Assembly: GCA_028554755.1 (NCBI GenBank)
Contig: JAPTOF010000031.1
Coordinates: 186,001 to 250,000, forward strand
Direction: 5' to 3'
Length of the DNA: 64,000 nt
Source: Cordia subcordata
Taxonomy: Eukaryota; Streptophyta; Magnoliopsida; Boraginales; Cordiaceae
Of the stretch, positions 9,981 through 23,196 are shown piece by piece; the stretch's first letter is position 1, and each line of letters begins with the position of its first letter. Below the pieces are notes generated by a model. It made no database searches. It was given only the letters and a program-made list of their open reading frames with translations, and was not told the DNA's origin. The position numbers and the translations under genes were made by a program.

Positions 9981-11565
9981 CTATATATCACATTCTTTTT
10001 TATCATTTTTTATTTGACATCTTAATTGTCATATTAACTAAATGAATTTTTTTATTTTTTTATTCTTTATAATTTTCTCTCTCTCCTTCTAAAATATTTT
10101 TCTTAATTTATTTTCATCTATCCAAATTAAGTTTTCAATCAATTCTTTCCTTTTATCTTTTTAATTGAAATTCTTTCCTTCTTCCTTTCCTTTTACCTTA
10201 TGCACCACAAAAAAACTAAGAATAGGCGGCAGTTTTACTACAAAATGATGAAGAATAGACGGCGGTTTTACGATATAGGCAGGGGTTTGGGTAATACGTA
10301 GATATATTGTTATGCAAGATAACTAATGAATATATTTTTAGTTTGATTAGTGAATGGTATGATTATAGAGTATTACAATAAAGAAAGTTCAAGGTTTGAA
10401 CAATAAATAAAACATAGTGTGATATTTTTCTTTTTGAAATTTTATATAAGTGGCGTTTTAAATAGCCGACGTCTATACTAGCGGCAATTTTAAAATAGGC
10501 AATGCTCATATAGGCGGCGAAAAAACCGTTGCCTTTTACTCAGTTTTTTTGTAGTGATGGACAACTTATGAAGCTTGGGAACAATGTTTGTTTTCAGCAA
10601 TAAATTACTCTATTCGAATTTGAGTTCCTCAAATTTATCTTATCAAGCTTATGATGATTGCGTCTTAAATCATATGTTACGTGTTTTTAATCTACTTTAT
10701 CAGGCTTATTGCAAATTTAATGGTGTTATTTAATGGTGTTATCATTGAGACATTGAGTCAGACTTTAAAGAACTGGTGCAAGTAGTAAGTGATGTTGTCG
10801 CCGGGGGGGGGGCGGGGGGATAGAGAGAGAAAGGGAACCTGGCATCCTTTGGGAGCAACGGAACAAATTCTGTGGTGGCTGAGATGGTGCATTAATGAAA
10901 CGTGGCTAACTCTTTTCTTTTTAACTTCTGCTTTAGTTTTTTTTTTTCCTGTTTAGACTGTAGCAATTTAATTTAACATAATTAAGTACATATATTTCAC
11001 TTTCAGTATAGATTTCGCTGAAGGTGCATTGAGGGATATTGAATGTTTGATATTTGACGAAATTATTAAAATTTATCTATCATCAATTTATCTCTACAAC
11101 TGATACATGAGAAACTTTACAACATATTGATTCATATTTGAGTTAAAAATTAGAATAAAGGGCTAGCCCTCCCTCCTCCATGGAGTCAAACAATTCGCTA
11201 TTAGAAATTATTCGTGGCCTATCGCGAGCATCACATCCTTCTCCTTTTTCCATCCCTCCCCTTTTACGGAATAGTTTTCATGCGTGAGTCAATCAAGAAT
11301 AGTCACCAAGAGAGAAGAAGGAAAGAATTGATAATGGCTGTGATGAGTTAAATGGGGAAGAAGAATTTTGACCAAAAAGGAAAAAGAAAAGAATTGATTG
11401 ACAACTTAATTTGGATAGATAAAAATAAATTAGAAGAAAAAATCAAAGGAGAGAGAAAAACAAAAAGAATAAAAAAGTAAATAAAAAAATCTATCTAGTT
11501 GGCATAAAAACAGGATGCCACAATAAATTATAATAAAAGGGTGATGAGAAGAAAAATGGCATATA
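9981..11565. mobile_element. DNA transposon with ~230-bp terminal inverted repeats
   Basis: The left end (CTATATATCACATTC ... TTTATTCTTTATAATTTTCTC ... ATCTATCCAAATTAAGTT) reappears as reverse complement at the right end (11340-11565), including AACTTAATTTGGATAGAT, GAGAGAAAAACAAAAAG and GGCATATAG. The two arms match over roughly 220 bp with many small differences. No transposase frame is present. Long TIRs without coding content suggest a MULE-like or foldback non-autonomous element, old enough that I find no clear target duplication. A CACTA-type MITE sits inside its left arm. Confidence 0.6.
10203..10556. mobile_element. non-autonomous CACTA (En/Spm-type) element, 354 bp
   Basis: The left end reads CACCACAAAAAAACTAAG and the right end CTCAGTTTTTTTGTAGTG, inverted repeats of the CACTACAAAAAAAC type with two mismatches. 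The flanking trinucleotide is ATG on both sides (10200-10202 and 10557-10559), the 3-bp target duplication expected of CACTA elements. Subterminal copies of AGGCGGC and its variants occur near both ends, as CACTA transposases require. There is no coding capacity. It inserted into the left arm of the larger TIR element. Confidence 0.85.
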
Positions 11566-12437
11566 GGGCCTATTTAACAAAAATAGTTATTAGAGTAGCT
11601 GATAGTTGGTTGAGTAATAGATAGATATTGTATTTTAGCTGTTAGCTAATAACTATTTAGCTAGCTAATTGAACAAAATGTATTCAATAACATTAGCTAA
11701 TAGTTATTTAGCTAGCTGATTGAACAAAAAGTGTTTGGTAAAATTAACTGATAACTATTTAGTTAGCTGATTAAACGAAATGTGTTCGGTAAAATTAGTT
11801 ATTAGATTAGTTAATAAATGTAAAATGACGTAAAAGGATATTGATATCATATTATTGTTGTTATTATTATTGTTGTTGTTGTTGTTGTTATTGTTGTTGT
11901 TGTTGTTATGATAATTATAATTATTATACTATTATTCAAATAAGATAATATATTTTATAGTTATATATTTATTTTTTATAGTAATATTTTAATATTAAAA
12001 TGTAACTAAGTTTTTAATAAGACATTTGTACCAATATTATAAAAGTTAATTATAATGGATTTAAAATTTATTTTTGTCAAAAAAAAAGTACTAATAAAAC
12101 TTAAACTTTTTAGTATATGTTGCTTAAATAGAATTTGAAATTCAATTTTATTTTACTTTCTATTTATATTTGTGAAAGAAAAAATAAAAAATATAAAGAA
12201 AAAGTAAAAAATATAACGAGAGATAGGAGACAGAATATAATTATAAAAAATAAAAAAAGGTAAAATTGTTAAAATAAAAATAAAAAGATAAAAATTACTA
12301 AAAATGTTAAAATTTTTAGCTTTTGAGAAATACTAATTAAAACGTTAAAAACTACCTTACAAATTATTTCAAACACTAATTTATCAAATAACAATAACTT
12401 TAAAAATTATCTAAAAAACTATTGCCGAACTCGACTA
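11565..12437. mobile_element. non-autonomous MITE-like element with imperfect TIRs
   Basis: The left end GGGCCTATTTAACAAAAATA and the right end AACTATTGCCGAACTCGAC are imperfectly inverted. The left part holds three ~51-bp tandem subunits starting near 11649, 11700 and 11752 (TAACTATTTAGCTAGCTAAT type, then AAAATGTRTTCGGTAAAATTA). This resembles the plant MITE group rich in AGCTGATAGCT phrases. The centre contains a (GTT)n microsatellite at 11852-11910 and long AT-rich stretches. Superfamily uncertain (hAT-like at best); no target duplication seen. Confidence 0.4.
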
Positions 12438-13043
12438 CAGCATCACTCAGTTTGAGTTTAAAAAGCTTGCGAAATAGCTTCTAGCCTAGAGTATTCTTTT
12501 GCTGTGTGCCGTGCACGTGTTGTAGAAGAAGACAAAATAATGTTTTTATTTTAAGAGTCTAATTTTAACTATTTTCTATTTTGGTGCTATAATCAAGTCT
12601 CCAACATTTAACATCTCTAGAAACTTCTTCTTCTTTTTTTTTTTTTTTAACAAGAAATTAATATTTAGCATCTCTAATAAAAGATTGATTTGATTATTGC
12701 CTAAATATAAGCTCTTGCGTAATCAAACATCTCTAGAGGCTTCTTTCTTTAAGAAAATATCTAACATATCCAATAAGGAAACTAATTAATTTGATTATTG
12801 CCTAAACTAAATTTATAGTAGTAAAACAAAAAGAATTTATATTGTAAACCTAACTATATATTTACATGATGCATCTGTATTTCGATTCTGGGGCATTTAA
12901 AGCTAGGCGCTACTTTGTGTTGCTCTCACAAACCTTTTTTCTCTCATTCTCCCCTCCCCAAAAACCAAACTCTTCATCTTCTCAAAACCAACTCCATCCC
13001 TCCTTTTCTAAACTCTTGGATACTTATCAGTTTCGGCCAAGAT

Positions 13044-15071
13044 ATGGACTCGTTATTAATGGCAGACTGCAAAACCTTATTATCAAACATTAAACAAGAG
13101 GATAAAATTCTCTGCTTGAAAAGAAGGTTTTTCTTCTAATTTCCCAAGTATCATTTCGAGAATCTATTTTACATACAAGTGTGTGTATATATATATATAC
13201 ACACACATATATGTATATTATATATACATATATATGTATATATACATATGGGGTTCAAACAATTTTTAGTTGCTGATGTGTATATGTATATGTCTGTGCA
13301 TGCAGGTGGTTAATGGATTTGCAATTGACTCGAAAGGAGACCAAAGAGATCAAACAACTTGTGCACTCAAAAGACATGTACGCTATATATTAATAATATT
13401 TACATTATTCATTTTGTTTCATATTTGCTCATTCGACCATTAATCTTACTTGAACCTGAGCTAATTAACTTATTAGTTCGATTTCGTTCATCCATCGAAT
13501 AAATATTTCATTCTTTTTACTCAACTTTCTATGTTTGCTAAACTTGATGGCAGGTTTCTACCAGAATCATTGCTAAGGGCAGATGATGTGAGTTCATTGA
13601 CGAGCTGCCATAAATTAAATTTTTGTAATGCTATGTTTGCTATACATACATACATATATATATGCATACATACATACATACATATATATGCATACATACA
13701 TACATATATGAAATTTATATGTGAGATATTACTTGGGGTACCCATTTCAAAATACATCATGGTGTGTGACGGCCTTTTTTATGTTATAAGCTATCTGCAG
13801 TGTTTTTTTTTTATTTTTCTGCTTTGTCCTATATATAATCTTATTAGATATTAATGGTTTCTCATCACTTGATTGCAGGTATCCTACGAAAACCTCAGAG
13901 CTTCTATTGAAAAGGGAATTAAACATGATCATCATCATAACCAATCAGAAGAAGAAGAAGAAGAAGAAGAAGTAGTTGATGATGACAAAAACTATGCACA
14001 ACTTTTTAGTTCACGAAGTGGGTTGAAAAAGATATTTGGCATGCTAGATGAGATGACGAACAAAGGGTTATGCTCTTTTCTGGAGATATTGACTGGTGGT
14101 TCCATTAAGTTTGAGAAAACCAATCGGAGGATGAAAAAGGTTATAAAAAAATATTGTCTTTCTTCTGCTGAAGCAACCTTTAAGAATCACCAAGAGACAT
14201 CGCTAGTTGCACAGCAACTGTCTAAACTGCTCAGTGACCCAAAGAATTTTCGTGGAAACCACCAGGCAACCCGTTTGAGTTGGCCATCGTCTAAATCTAA
14301 ATCCTATCGTGTTGCCGCTAAGAGGATAATAGATGATGAACTGAAGAGTTTTCCTTTTCAAACATTGAGTTCAATGCATAGGAAAGTGAGAGGTGTGAGT
14401 GGATACATTCCTCAGCTGCAGCCTCCAAAATCTGGATGGGGGCATGGGGCTTTAGTCAACCAACTCAGGAAAAAGTTCAGGGAATTGCTTGGCCAATTGG
14501 AGGATGATAATGAACCTGTACTGAAGGAGCCTTTGGCCAATGCATTAGCAGTTGCTGCCCTCACGCTAAAGCTAAGATCACGCGGCAAAGCTAATAAATC
14601 TTTCCCACAATTGGTAGAGTTTCGAGAGTTTTCACCAGAAATTCAAGCACTGCAGAATGATATCATCAAGGCCATTCAGCTGCTCGATGATGAAAAGAAA
14701 GTGAGCTTCACAGAATTAAAGGATATACTGATTTTGCTGGATCCTAATGCTAAGATCACCAAGAGAATACGCATCCAAATTAGGAATCTGTTGACTGAAT
14801 TTCTTCTCGAATGCGCTGATATGGAGACTATTCCAAAATGCTTTCTAGAAGCCCTTGCTATTATTATAAATAAAAGGCCGCATCAAATTAGCTTATCATC
14901 TTCATCTTGCAACAACAACAGCTACTTGACCAAAGAAGAATTAGAGGAAGAGGTGGAAAGTGTGTTAGGTTTGAGTGCTCAGACAAAGCAAATAATCTGG
15001 GACTTGCTTGTTGAATGTGATCATGAATTTGACAAAGAATTCGCGACTGCATGCTTGGATGCGTTAGAGAG

Positions 15072-15110
<39 letters not shown>

Positions 15111-18100
15111 GCAAGCAGCAGTAAGGATAATGAATTTTGTTCGAAATAAATCATCATCATCCCACAATTCAGACGATCCATATGACCGAATTGAAGGCAT
15201 GGGAGAGACCAACCCAGATGATGATGATCCTAATAAAACAAGTAAACAAAGTAGTGGAATTACTCCACCCAAAACAAGGTCAAAAATCAATAACATTAAC
15301 AAAGAGATGGAGGACATGCATATGCCAGCAGGAAATGATTATCTTGATGTGCAGGAAGCATGTGACAAAACAAGTGTGGTCGCATACCATTTTATTGGGT
15401 GTTTGTTAAATGAATTTGCTGCCGCCGAAGGTTTGAAGTTAAACCCGGATGACATTTCATATCTCCACGCAGCAGGCCAGCATTCTGGAGGTATCTCCAT
15501 TCCTTTTTCACTACTTAATTTATCATATCATAGAAATTAAACCATGGAAAGTACGTATGTATAAATTTGTTAATTAATTAGCATAAACAGATTGGATGAA
15601 ACCTAAAAGTTGAAGTGTAGTGTCACGCTTCTGGAATTACTACACATCATTTAGGAATAGGCTAGACTACATTGTCATAACAATATATTACAAGCAATTT
15701 TCTCATGACAGAAGCAAATTGATAAGTTATTAATCTTGTACTGTGTCTTTCAGTTATGCTGTCATCATAAAAGTGGCATGTGAATATCTCTCTCTAGTCC
15801 TAATGAATTGAGCCCTCATGAGAAGGAACAAGCTGAGGAAACAAGAATACTTACCTTATTTTCTTCGACTCCAAGGTGCTCTAGACAGGCTCGCGTATTG
15901 AATAGAATCTTTGTTATGGTACTGGCATGGGGTGTCCTCGTATCCTGTCTGATAAGTCCCTGAATTGAAATTAAACTGCCAAACCAAGTTTTTTATCTTT
16001 GCATGCAATAATAAAATTGTTCAAAGATCTTTAACTTAAGCAGTATAACTTAGGGTTAGGGGTGGCGAAAAGCTACAGAAAGGGGAGAGACTCAGAGACA
16101 CAGACTAATCTACTCGTCCATTTGCAGTCAATGCTGCATTCACAAATCTTGCTTGTTTCACCTCCAGCACCTCATCTCATCCAAACACTCCCCCAAATAA
16201 TCCACAAACAGAAGTATCCATATCAACCAAAAGTCTTCAATAACATTAAAAGGACTGAGACTAAAAATAAACAAATAAATAACCAAAATCAGAAATTGTA
16301 ATCATCAAAATCCAAGAATGGCTCAATTACTTGCGCCAAGTGCTCTGATGGCGTCAAATTTGAGTGTTGCAGGTGGTTCTACTAATTCCAATACGTATAC
16401 GTATATGTATATGTGTTGTAAAAATGTAGTATAAAGGAAATAAACTCAACAGTAGAACAAGTGCAAAAGTAACGTAGCAAAATCAGATAGTATCTTGAGG
16501 CGTGTTATTAACACTGTCCTTAAGGATATTTCGCCCAACTGTAAGCGTATCCCCCAGGATTCAACAAGCTCTTCTAGTTTTGAAGTAGGTTCAGGAACAG
16601 CAAAAGAAACTTAATATGAAAAAATACCCAGCAGTCTTTTTGAACAGAGTAGAGGAGAAGGATTTTGTTGTAGTGCATTTAGCTTGGAATGGAGGGCTAT
16701 TTATAGGCTTCAGGCTCAACAGAGTAGCTCGAAAAAGCTGCAGCTAAAAGTGAGAAATACCTGGTCTTCAACAGCTAAAGAGAAATTGCAGGTAGACTTT
16801 TAAGCACATGTTTTACTTGTTCAAAAAAAATGAAACACCAGGAGGAAAATTCGAACTATTCCGTTAAGGCTAAAAATAAACTATCTTCTGAAAATCAAAA
16901 ATAATAAATTTTAAAAAGTGGCTTGGACCGGGCCCCACGTATATCTTGCGCGCAGGGGGGGGCAGATCCACCAATTTGAACTATCGGCCCAAATCTCATG
17001 CGCGCGAGCCCAACCCCTTATCCTTTCTTTTACAAGCCCACTAGAGTGAAATCTAATATAAAGTGAGAAAAGATTTATAACTTTTCCAATGTGAGAAGTA
17101 TTCTATTCCTTTTGAGGTACAAACAAAAACACCCAACAATCCCCCACATAACCCAAAAGGATTAGAAGAAAACAACTTTGCTAGGTTTATATCATTGAGT
17201 ATAATGCGTCGTATTTGGTGTCTTTTAGACTATGAACCAGACCTAGATAGAATAAGATATAACTTATAGAATAATTGGTGAAGCTTTTAGCTTCTATGAA
17301 CCAAGAATTCTTATTATAAGTTAAGATTCTTATCTATCACATTATACCCCCACAATTTGCTGTTCATCGCCGTTTTGCGCTAATAGGCCATGCGCGTGCC
17401 TGGTTATTCATGAGTGCTATAGAAAATTTGCCATAAATTTCATAGGAGCGGCCCTACTCCACACTCATATAGGTTAATCCATCAAGTGTATTCTGCAATT
17501 AATACACCACCTATAAAGGATATGAATTTGATTAAGAGCATAGCTCAACCTCACTTTATTTGCAGTTCCACACTATTCACACCATAGGAGGGACAAAAAT
17601 TTAATAGTGTTTAATATATCAACAAACGACTTGTTATTACCCATATGAACCTAATTCACGGGATTGCCAATCACATAGGTTGGGTTACCATCATTGTTGA
17701 TATCTCAAATAGGCAGCAGTCCCATTCCCCTCGATGTTTCACTAATTATTTTTCTTCCCAAAGGTTTAGTCATAGGATCAGCCAAATTCATCTCTGACTT
17801 TACATAATCTATGGAAATAATTCCATCTCTAAGCAGCTGCTTTATTACATTATGTCTCAAGCGTATGTGTCTATTTTTCCCATTAAAGGTTTTGTTTTTC
17901 GCAATAGCTATTGCAGCTTGGCAATCACAATGCATAGACACAGAAGGTGTTGGTTTTATTCCCAACGGAATACTTGCCAAGAAATTTCTCAGCCACTCGG
18001 CTTCATTACCAGCCAACTCTAATGCCACAAACTCTGATTCCATAGTTGACCTTGCAATTATGGTTTGTTTGGCTGATTTCCAAGATATTGCACCCCCACC

Positions 18101-21100
18101 AAGGGTGAACACATAGCCACTAGTGGATTTTGTCTCATCTGAATCAGAGATCCAGTTAGCATCACTGTATCCTTCCAACACAGCGGGAAATCCACTATAT
18201 TTAATACCATGGTTCATGGTACCTCTCAAAAACTTCAATACTCTTACTAATGCATTCCAATGATCATGATTTGGATTATGAGTATACCTACTCAATCTAC
18301 ACACAGCATAAGCTATATCAGTCTAGTAAAATTCATTAAATGCATTAGACTCCCAATAATTTGAGCATATATATTTTGAGAGACAGCATCTCCTTTATTC
18401 TTTTTCAATTGGCTATTAGCATCATAAGGAGTGCTCACAGGTACCACATCAAAATTATTGAACTTTTTAAGAACTTTCTCCACATAATGTCCTTGATTTA
18501 ACATTATACCATTATCATTCCGTACGATTTTTATGCCTAAGATGACACTAGCCTCTCCCATGTCTTTCATATCAAAATTAGAAGACAAAAACCTTTTAGT
18601 TCTTTGTATTATATCAAGGCTAGAACCAAATATAAGCATGTCATCCACATAAAGGCATATAATCACACAATCACCATTATCAAGTTTTGTATAAACACAT
18701 TTATCTACTTCAACAGAAGAAAAACCATCACACAACAAAACTTGATCAAATTTCTCATGCCACTATTTAGGTGCTTGCTTTAGACCATATAACGACTTTA
18801 GTAATTTACAAACTTTATTTTCTTTTCCGGCAACCACACAACATTCAGGTTGCTCCATGTAAATTTCTTCTTCTAAGTCACCATTTAAAAACGCAGTTTT
18901 AACATCCATTTGATGGATAAAAAGATTATGGATAGAAGCCAAAGCAATTAAAATTCGAATAGAGAAAATTCTAGTTACAGGAGCATATGTATCAAAATAA
19001 TCAATATTTTGTTTTTGAGTAAAGCCTTTTGCAACAAGTCTAGCTTTATATCTATCAATAGAACTATTAGGATTTAATTTCCTTTTGAAAATCCATTTGC
19101 AGCCAATAGGTTTAGCTCCTGGAGGTAAATCCACTAATTTCCAAGTATTATTTTGTAATATTGAATCTATTTCAATTTTTATGGCTTCTTTCCAAAATGG
19201 TGCACTAGAAGAAGAAATTGCATCAGAAAAAGTTAGAGGATCATCCTCTACAAGAAAAGTATAAAAGTCGTTACCAAAAGAATTTTCTTTTCTTGGTCTC
19301 TTACTCCTTCTCAAATTGTCATTTTCAAAATCATTTTGAATAACAGGTGCACGAGAAATATTATCAGTTTTCAAAGGAAAGATGTTCTCAAAGAATTCAG
19401 CATTTTTTGTTTCAACAATAGTATTGCATTCAATCACATCACTTTTGATTACAAGAAATCTACAAGCAGCACTATTGTTAGCATATCCAATGAACAGACA
19501 ATCAGATGTTTTAGATCCTATCTTTCTTTTCTTAGGATTAGGTAACGTAACCTTAGCAAGACACCCCACACTTTCAAATATTTTAAATTGGGAGCATACC
19601 CTTTCCATAACTCATATGGGGTTATTCCAGTTTTCTTATATGGTATTCTATTTTGTAAATGACATGCAGACAAAATAGCTTCACCCCAAAGATTATCAGG
19701 TGCATTAGAACTAACAAGCATGCAATTCATCATTTCTTTTAAGGTTCTATTTTTCCTTTCAGCTATGCCATTTGACTCAGGTGAGTAGGGAGGTGTGATC
19801 TCATGAATTATTCCTTCATTTTCACAATATTCATTTAGCAACACATATTCACCATCTCTATCTGATCTAACTCTTTTAATCTTTTTATTCAATTGATTTT
19901 CTACTTCAGATTTATATGTCAGAAACATGTCAAAGGCTTCATCTTTATTTCTCAACAAATATACTTTTGTATATCTAGAAAAGTCATCTATAAAAGTCAC
20001 ATAATATCTTTTGCCTCCTCTAGTCATAGTTTGTTTTAGGTCTCCTAGATCAGTGTGAATTAGGTTGAGTAACTCAGATTCTCTAAAGACAGAAGCACAA
20101 GATTTTTTAGTTTGTTTAGATTCAGCACATATTTCACATTTATTCATGCTAGAATAATTGATATTAGAAATAAGACCAATAGATTGCATTTTCTTAATAT
20201 AAGACAAACTAACATGTCCTAATCTAGCATGCCACAAATCATAAGAATCAATCAAGTAAGCAGAAGAACCAACATTTTCGTTCATTACTTGGGAGATATT
20301 GAGTACAAATAAACCATGATTACAATATCCCTTGCCCACAAAAATATTATTTTTGGTCAACACGACCTTATCAGATTCAAAAGAAACCTTCACTCCAACC
20401 TTTCCTAATAATCCCACAGATACCAAATTGGTTCGAATATTAGGAACATGCAACACTTCACTCAATGCCAGTGTTTTACCAGAAGTGAGTTTGAGAAGAA
20501 CTTTTCCTTTTCCAAGAACTGGAGTAGTCCTTGAGTCACCAAGATAAACAGATTCTTCTCCCTCATTTAGTTGGGTGTAAGACACAAAATCATTTTTATT
20601 GGCACAAATGTGCCTAGTAGCACCAGAGTCTACCACCCAATCTCTCACACTGGCTACAACATTTACTTGAGAAATGACCGCAGCAATAATATCATCTGCT
20701 TCAACCAAATTTGCATTTGGTTTAGCAGGATTGTGATTTCTCCCCTTTCTTTGTCTGCATTGAGGTGCGTGGTGTCCAGGTTTGCCACAAACATAGCAGT
20801 GACTTTTTTTCTTTTTGAAGGTTTCATTATTAGTTTTGGGCTTGTAATCATTTTTCTTTTCGTACCTTTTATTTGGCTTTCCATGTGGCTTGTTGTCTTG
20901 CACGAGATTGGCTTTTGTATCTGCTTCCCTTTGGCAGTAATGGACTCCTTCCGGTTGGTATCTTCTATGATGATGTGGGTCACCAAGTCAGCAAGGGATA
21001 GTTGCTTGTGTTTGTGCTTAAGATTTTGTTTGTAGTCGTTCCAGGATTGAGGCAACTTTTCTATGAGGATACCAGCTACAAATTCTTCTGGCAGAATGAT

Positions 21101-22613
21101 CTTCTCTGACTTGAGATCTTCTACCAATTTGTGGTATTCATTGATTTGGATCTTGATGTCTTTGTCTTCGGTCATTTGCCATTTGTAATAGTTACCAATG
21201 ACAAACTTTTGTTTTCCAACGTCTTCAGCCGTGTACTTGGTTATTAAAGATTGCCATATTTCCTTTGCTTCATCATAGGAACAGTAGACATCGAACAATT
21301 CATTAGAAAGAGTGCTAATTATTGTATGTCTGCATACCTTATTTGCATGAACCCAAAGCTCTAATTGTTTAGATGACGAATCATCAGGTTTTGGATCAGT
21401 AAGGGCATTAGCTACTACATGCATGTCGAGGACAGTGTACACGCGCTCCTGCCATCTCTTGAAATTAGCTCCAGCAAGTACTTCTATTTTTGAGATATCA
21501 GGAAATGGCTTAGCAAAGGTTGTCGCAGTCATATTAGGGAAGACAGTGATAGCAGGTTGCACTTGTTCAATTTGTGTTTGTGAAGGAGCAGCAGCGATCA
21601 AAGGTGTAGACTCCATTATGTAGTAGGAAATATCCTTAAGATTGTTGTAAAAATGTAGTATAAAGGAAATAAACTCAACAGTAGAACAAGTGCAAAAGTA
21701 ATGTAGTAAAATCAGATAGTAACTTGAGGCGTGTTATGAACACTGTCCTTAAGGATATTTCGCCCAACTGTAAGCGTATCCCCCAGGATTCAACAAGCTC
21801 TTCTAGTTTTGAAGTAGGTTCAGGAACAACAAAAGAAACTTAATATGAAAAAATACCCAGCAGTCTTTTTGAACAGAGTAGAGGAGAAGGATTTTGTTGT
21901 AGTACATTTAGCTTGGAATGGAGGGCTATTTATAGGCTTCAGGCTCAACAAAGTAGCTCGAAAAAGCTGCAGCTAAAAGTGAGAAATACCTAGTCTTCAA
22001 CAGCTAAAGAGAAATTGCAGGTAGACTTTTAAGCACATGTTTTACTTGTTCAAAAAAAAATGAAACACCAGGAGGAAAATTCGAACTATTCCGTTAAGGC
22101 TAAAAATAAACTATCTTCTGAAAATAAAAAATAATAAATTTTAAAAAGTGGCTTGGACCGGGCCCCACGTATATCTTGCGTGCAGGGGGGGCGAATCCAC
22201 CAATTTGAACTATCGGCCCAAATCTCATGCGCGCGAGCCCAACCCCTTATCCTTTCTTTTACAAGCCCACTAGAGTGAAATCTAATATAAAGTGAGAAAA
22301 GATTTATAACTTTTCCAATATGAGAAGTATTCTATTCCTTTTGAGGTACAAACAAAAACACCCAACAATATGTATATGCACAGAAATCGAAGTTGGGATG
22401 GTGAAGTGTGGTGGTCGTGGTTGGGAGGAGTCTAGGGGAGCTGGTGGGTGGTCGGGAGGGGAAGGGGGTTTTTCGTTTAATTATGTACAGCTAAATGTGT
22501 TTATGTATAGATAGGTGTGACATATAATATACATGTATATATATGTGTGTAAATGTATAATGGTGTTTGTATATATATATGTGTAAACATATATACATCC
22601 TTTACGGCTTATT

Positions 22614-22646
<33 letters not shown>

Positions 22647-23156
22647 GTGTGTCAATGTATATAGGTGTTTGTATATATATATGTGTAAACATATATACAT
22701 CCTTTACGGCTTATTTATATATATATATATATATTGATTTTAAATATCAGACTTTTTAATAAAATTATTATTTTTATTTTAAATTCAGTAAAATGATTTT
22801 TTGCATATAATCACACGATTCATGATAAAAATAATGGCAATTACGATTTTTTCAAAAATTGATAAAAATCATATATGTATACTAACTCAATTAACTAATT
22901 ATTATTTCTAGACGATTTGTCACAGGATTCAAGCATTTGTTTCCTAATATACTATTATATTGTTTACATAAAATTATAAAGTTATATATAAAAAATATAT
23001 TTTTGACACGTGAAATGGCAATCTTTCAATTGGTTTTAGGGATTGGGTTTGTGGGTTAGGTAATTGGCAATGATGTATTAAATGTCACCAGAAGACTATC
23101 GCCTTTTTATGAAATTTTGTAGTGAGGCTGAATTCATTGTTCAAGGCATATATTAG

Positions 23157-23196
<40 letters not shown>

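Larger units (their letters stand above)
16414..22367 (-). mobile_element. Ty1/copia retrotransposon, full length, both LTRs
   Basis: 5,954-bp element on the minus strand inside intron 4 of the unknown gene. LTRs of 725 bp (16414-17138 and 21643-22367) begin TGTTG and end CAACA in element orientation and differ by roughly a dozen to fifteen positions. The target duplication ATATG flanks both sides (16409-16413, 22368-22372). A polypurine tract ATGTGGGGGAT abuts the 3' LTR. Domains in order (minus strand): GAG with CCHC knuckle, aspartic protease, integrase, reverse transcriptase, RNase H, i.e. copia order. Three frameshifts and one nonsense codon break the polyprotein, so it is non-autonomous despite near-identical LTRs. 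The 26-nt gap between 5' LTR and GAG ATG lacks a TGG-type primer binding site. Confidence 0.93.

Noticed and set aside
13521..13854. Frames over the CATA microsatellite
   Set aside because: Translation of a simple repeat (Tyr/Ile/His/Thr) in intron 3.
14888..15317. Minus-strand frames rich in His or Ser over the GAT repeat
   Set aside because: They are antisense shadows of the poly-Asp codons of the real exon.
16062..16301. 79-codon plus-strand frame in intron 4
   Set aside because: Low-complexity composition, no motif, no splice context.
23095..23136. Second CACTA 3' end (ATTTTGTAGTG)
   Set aside because: No matching CACTACAAAAT 5' end or 3-bp duplication found upstream.
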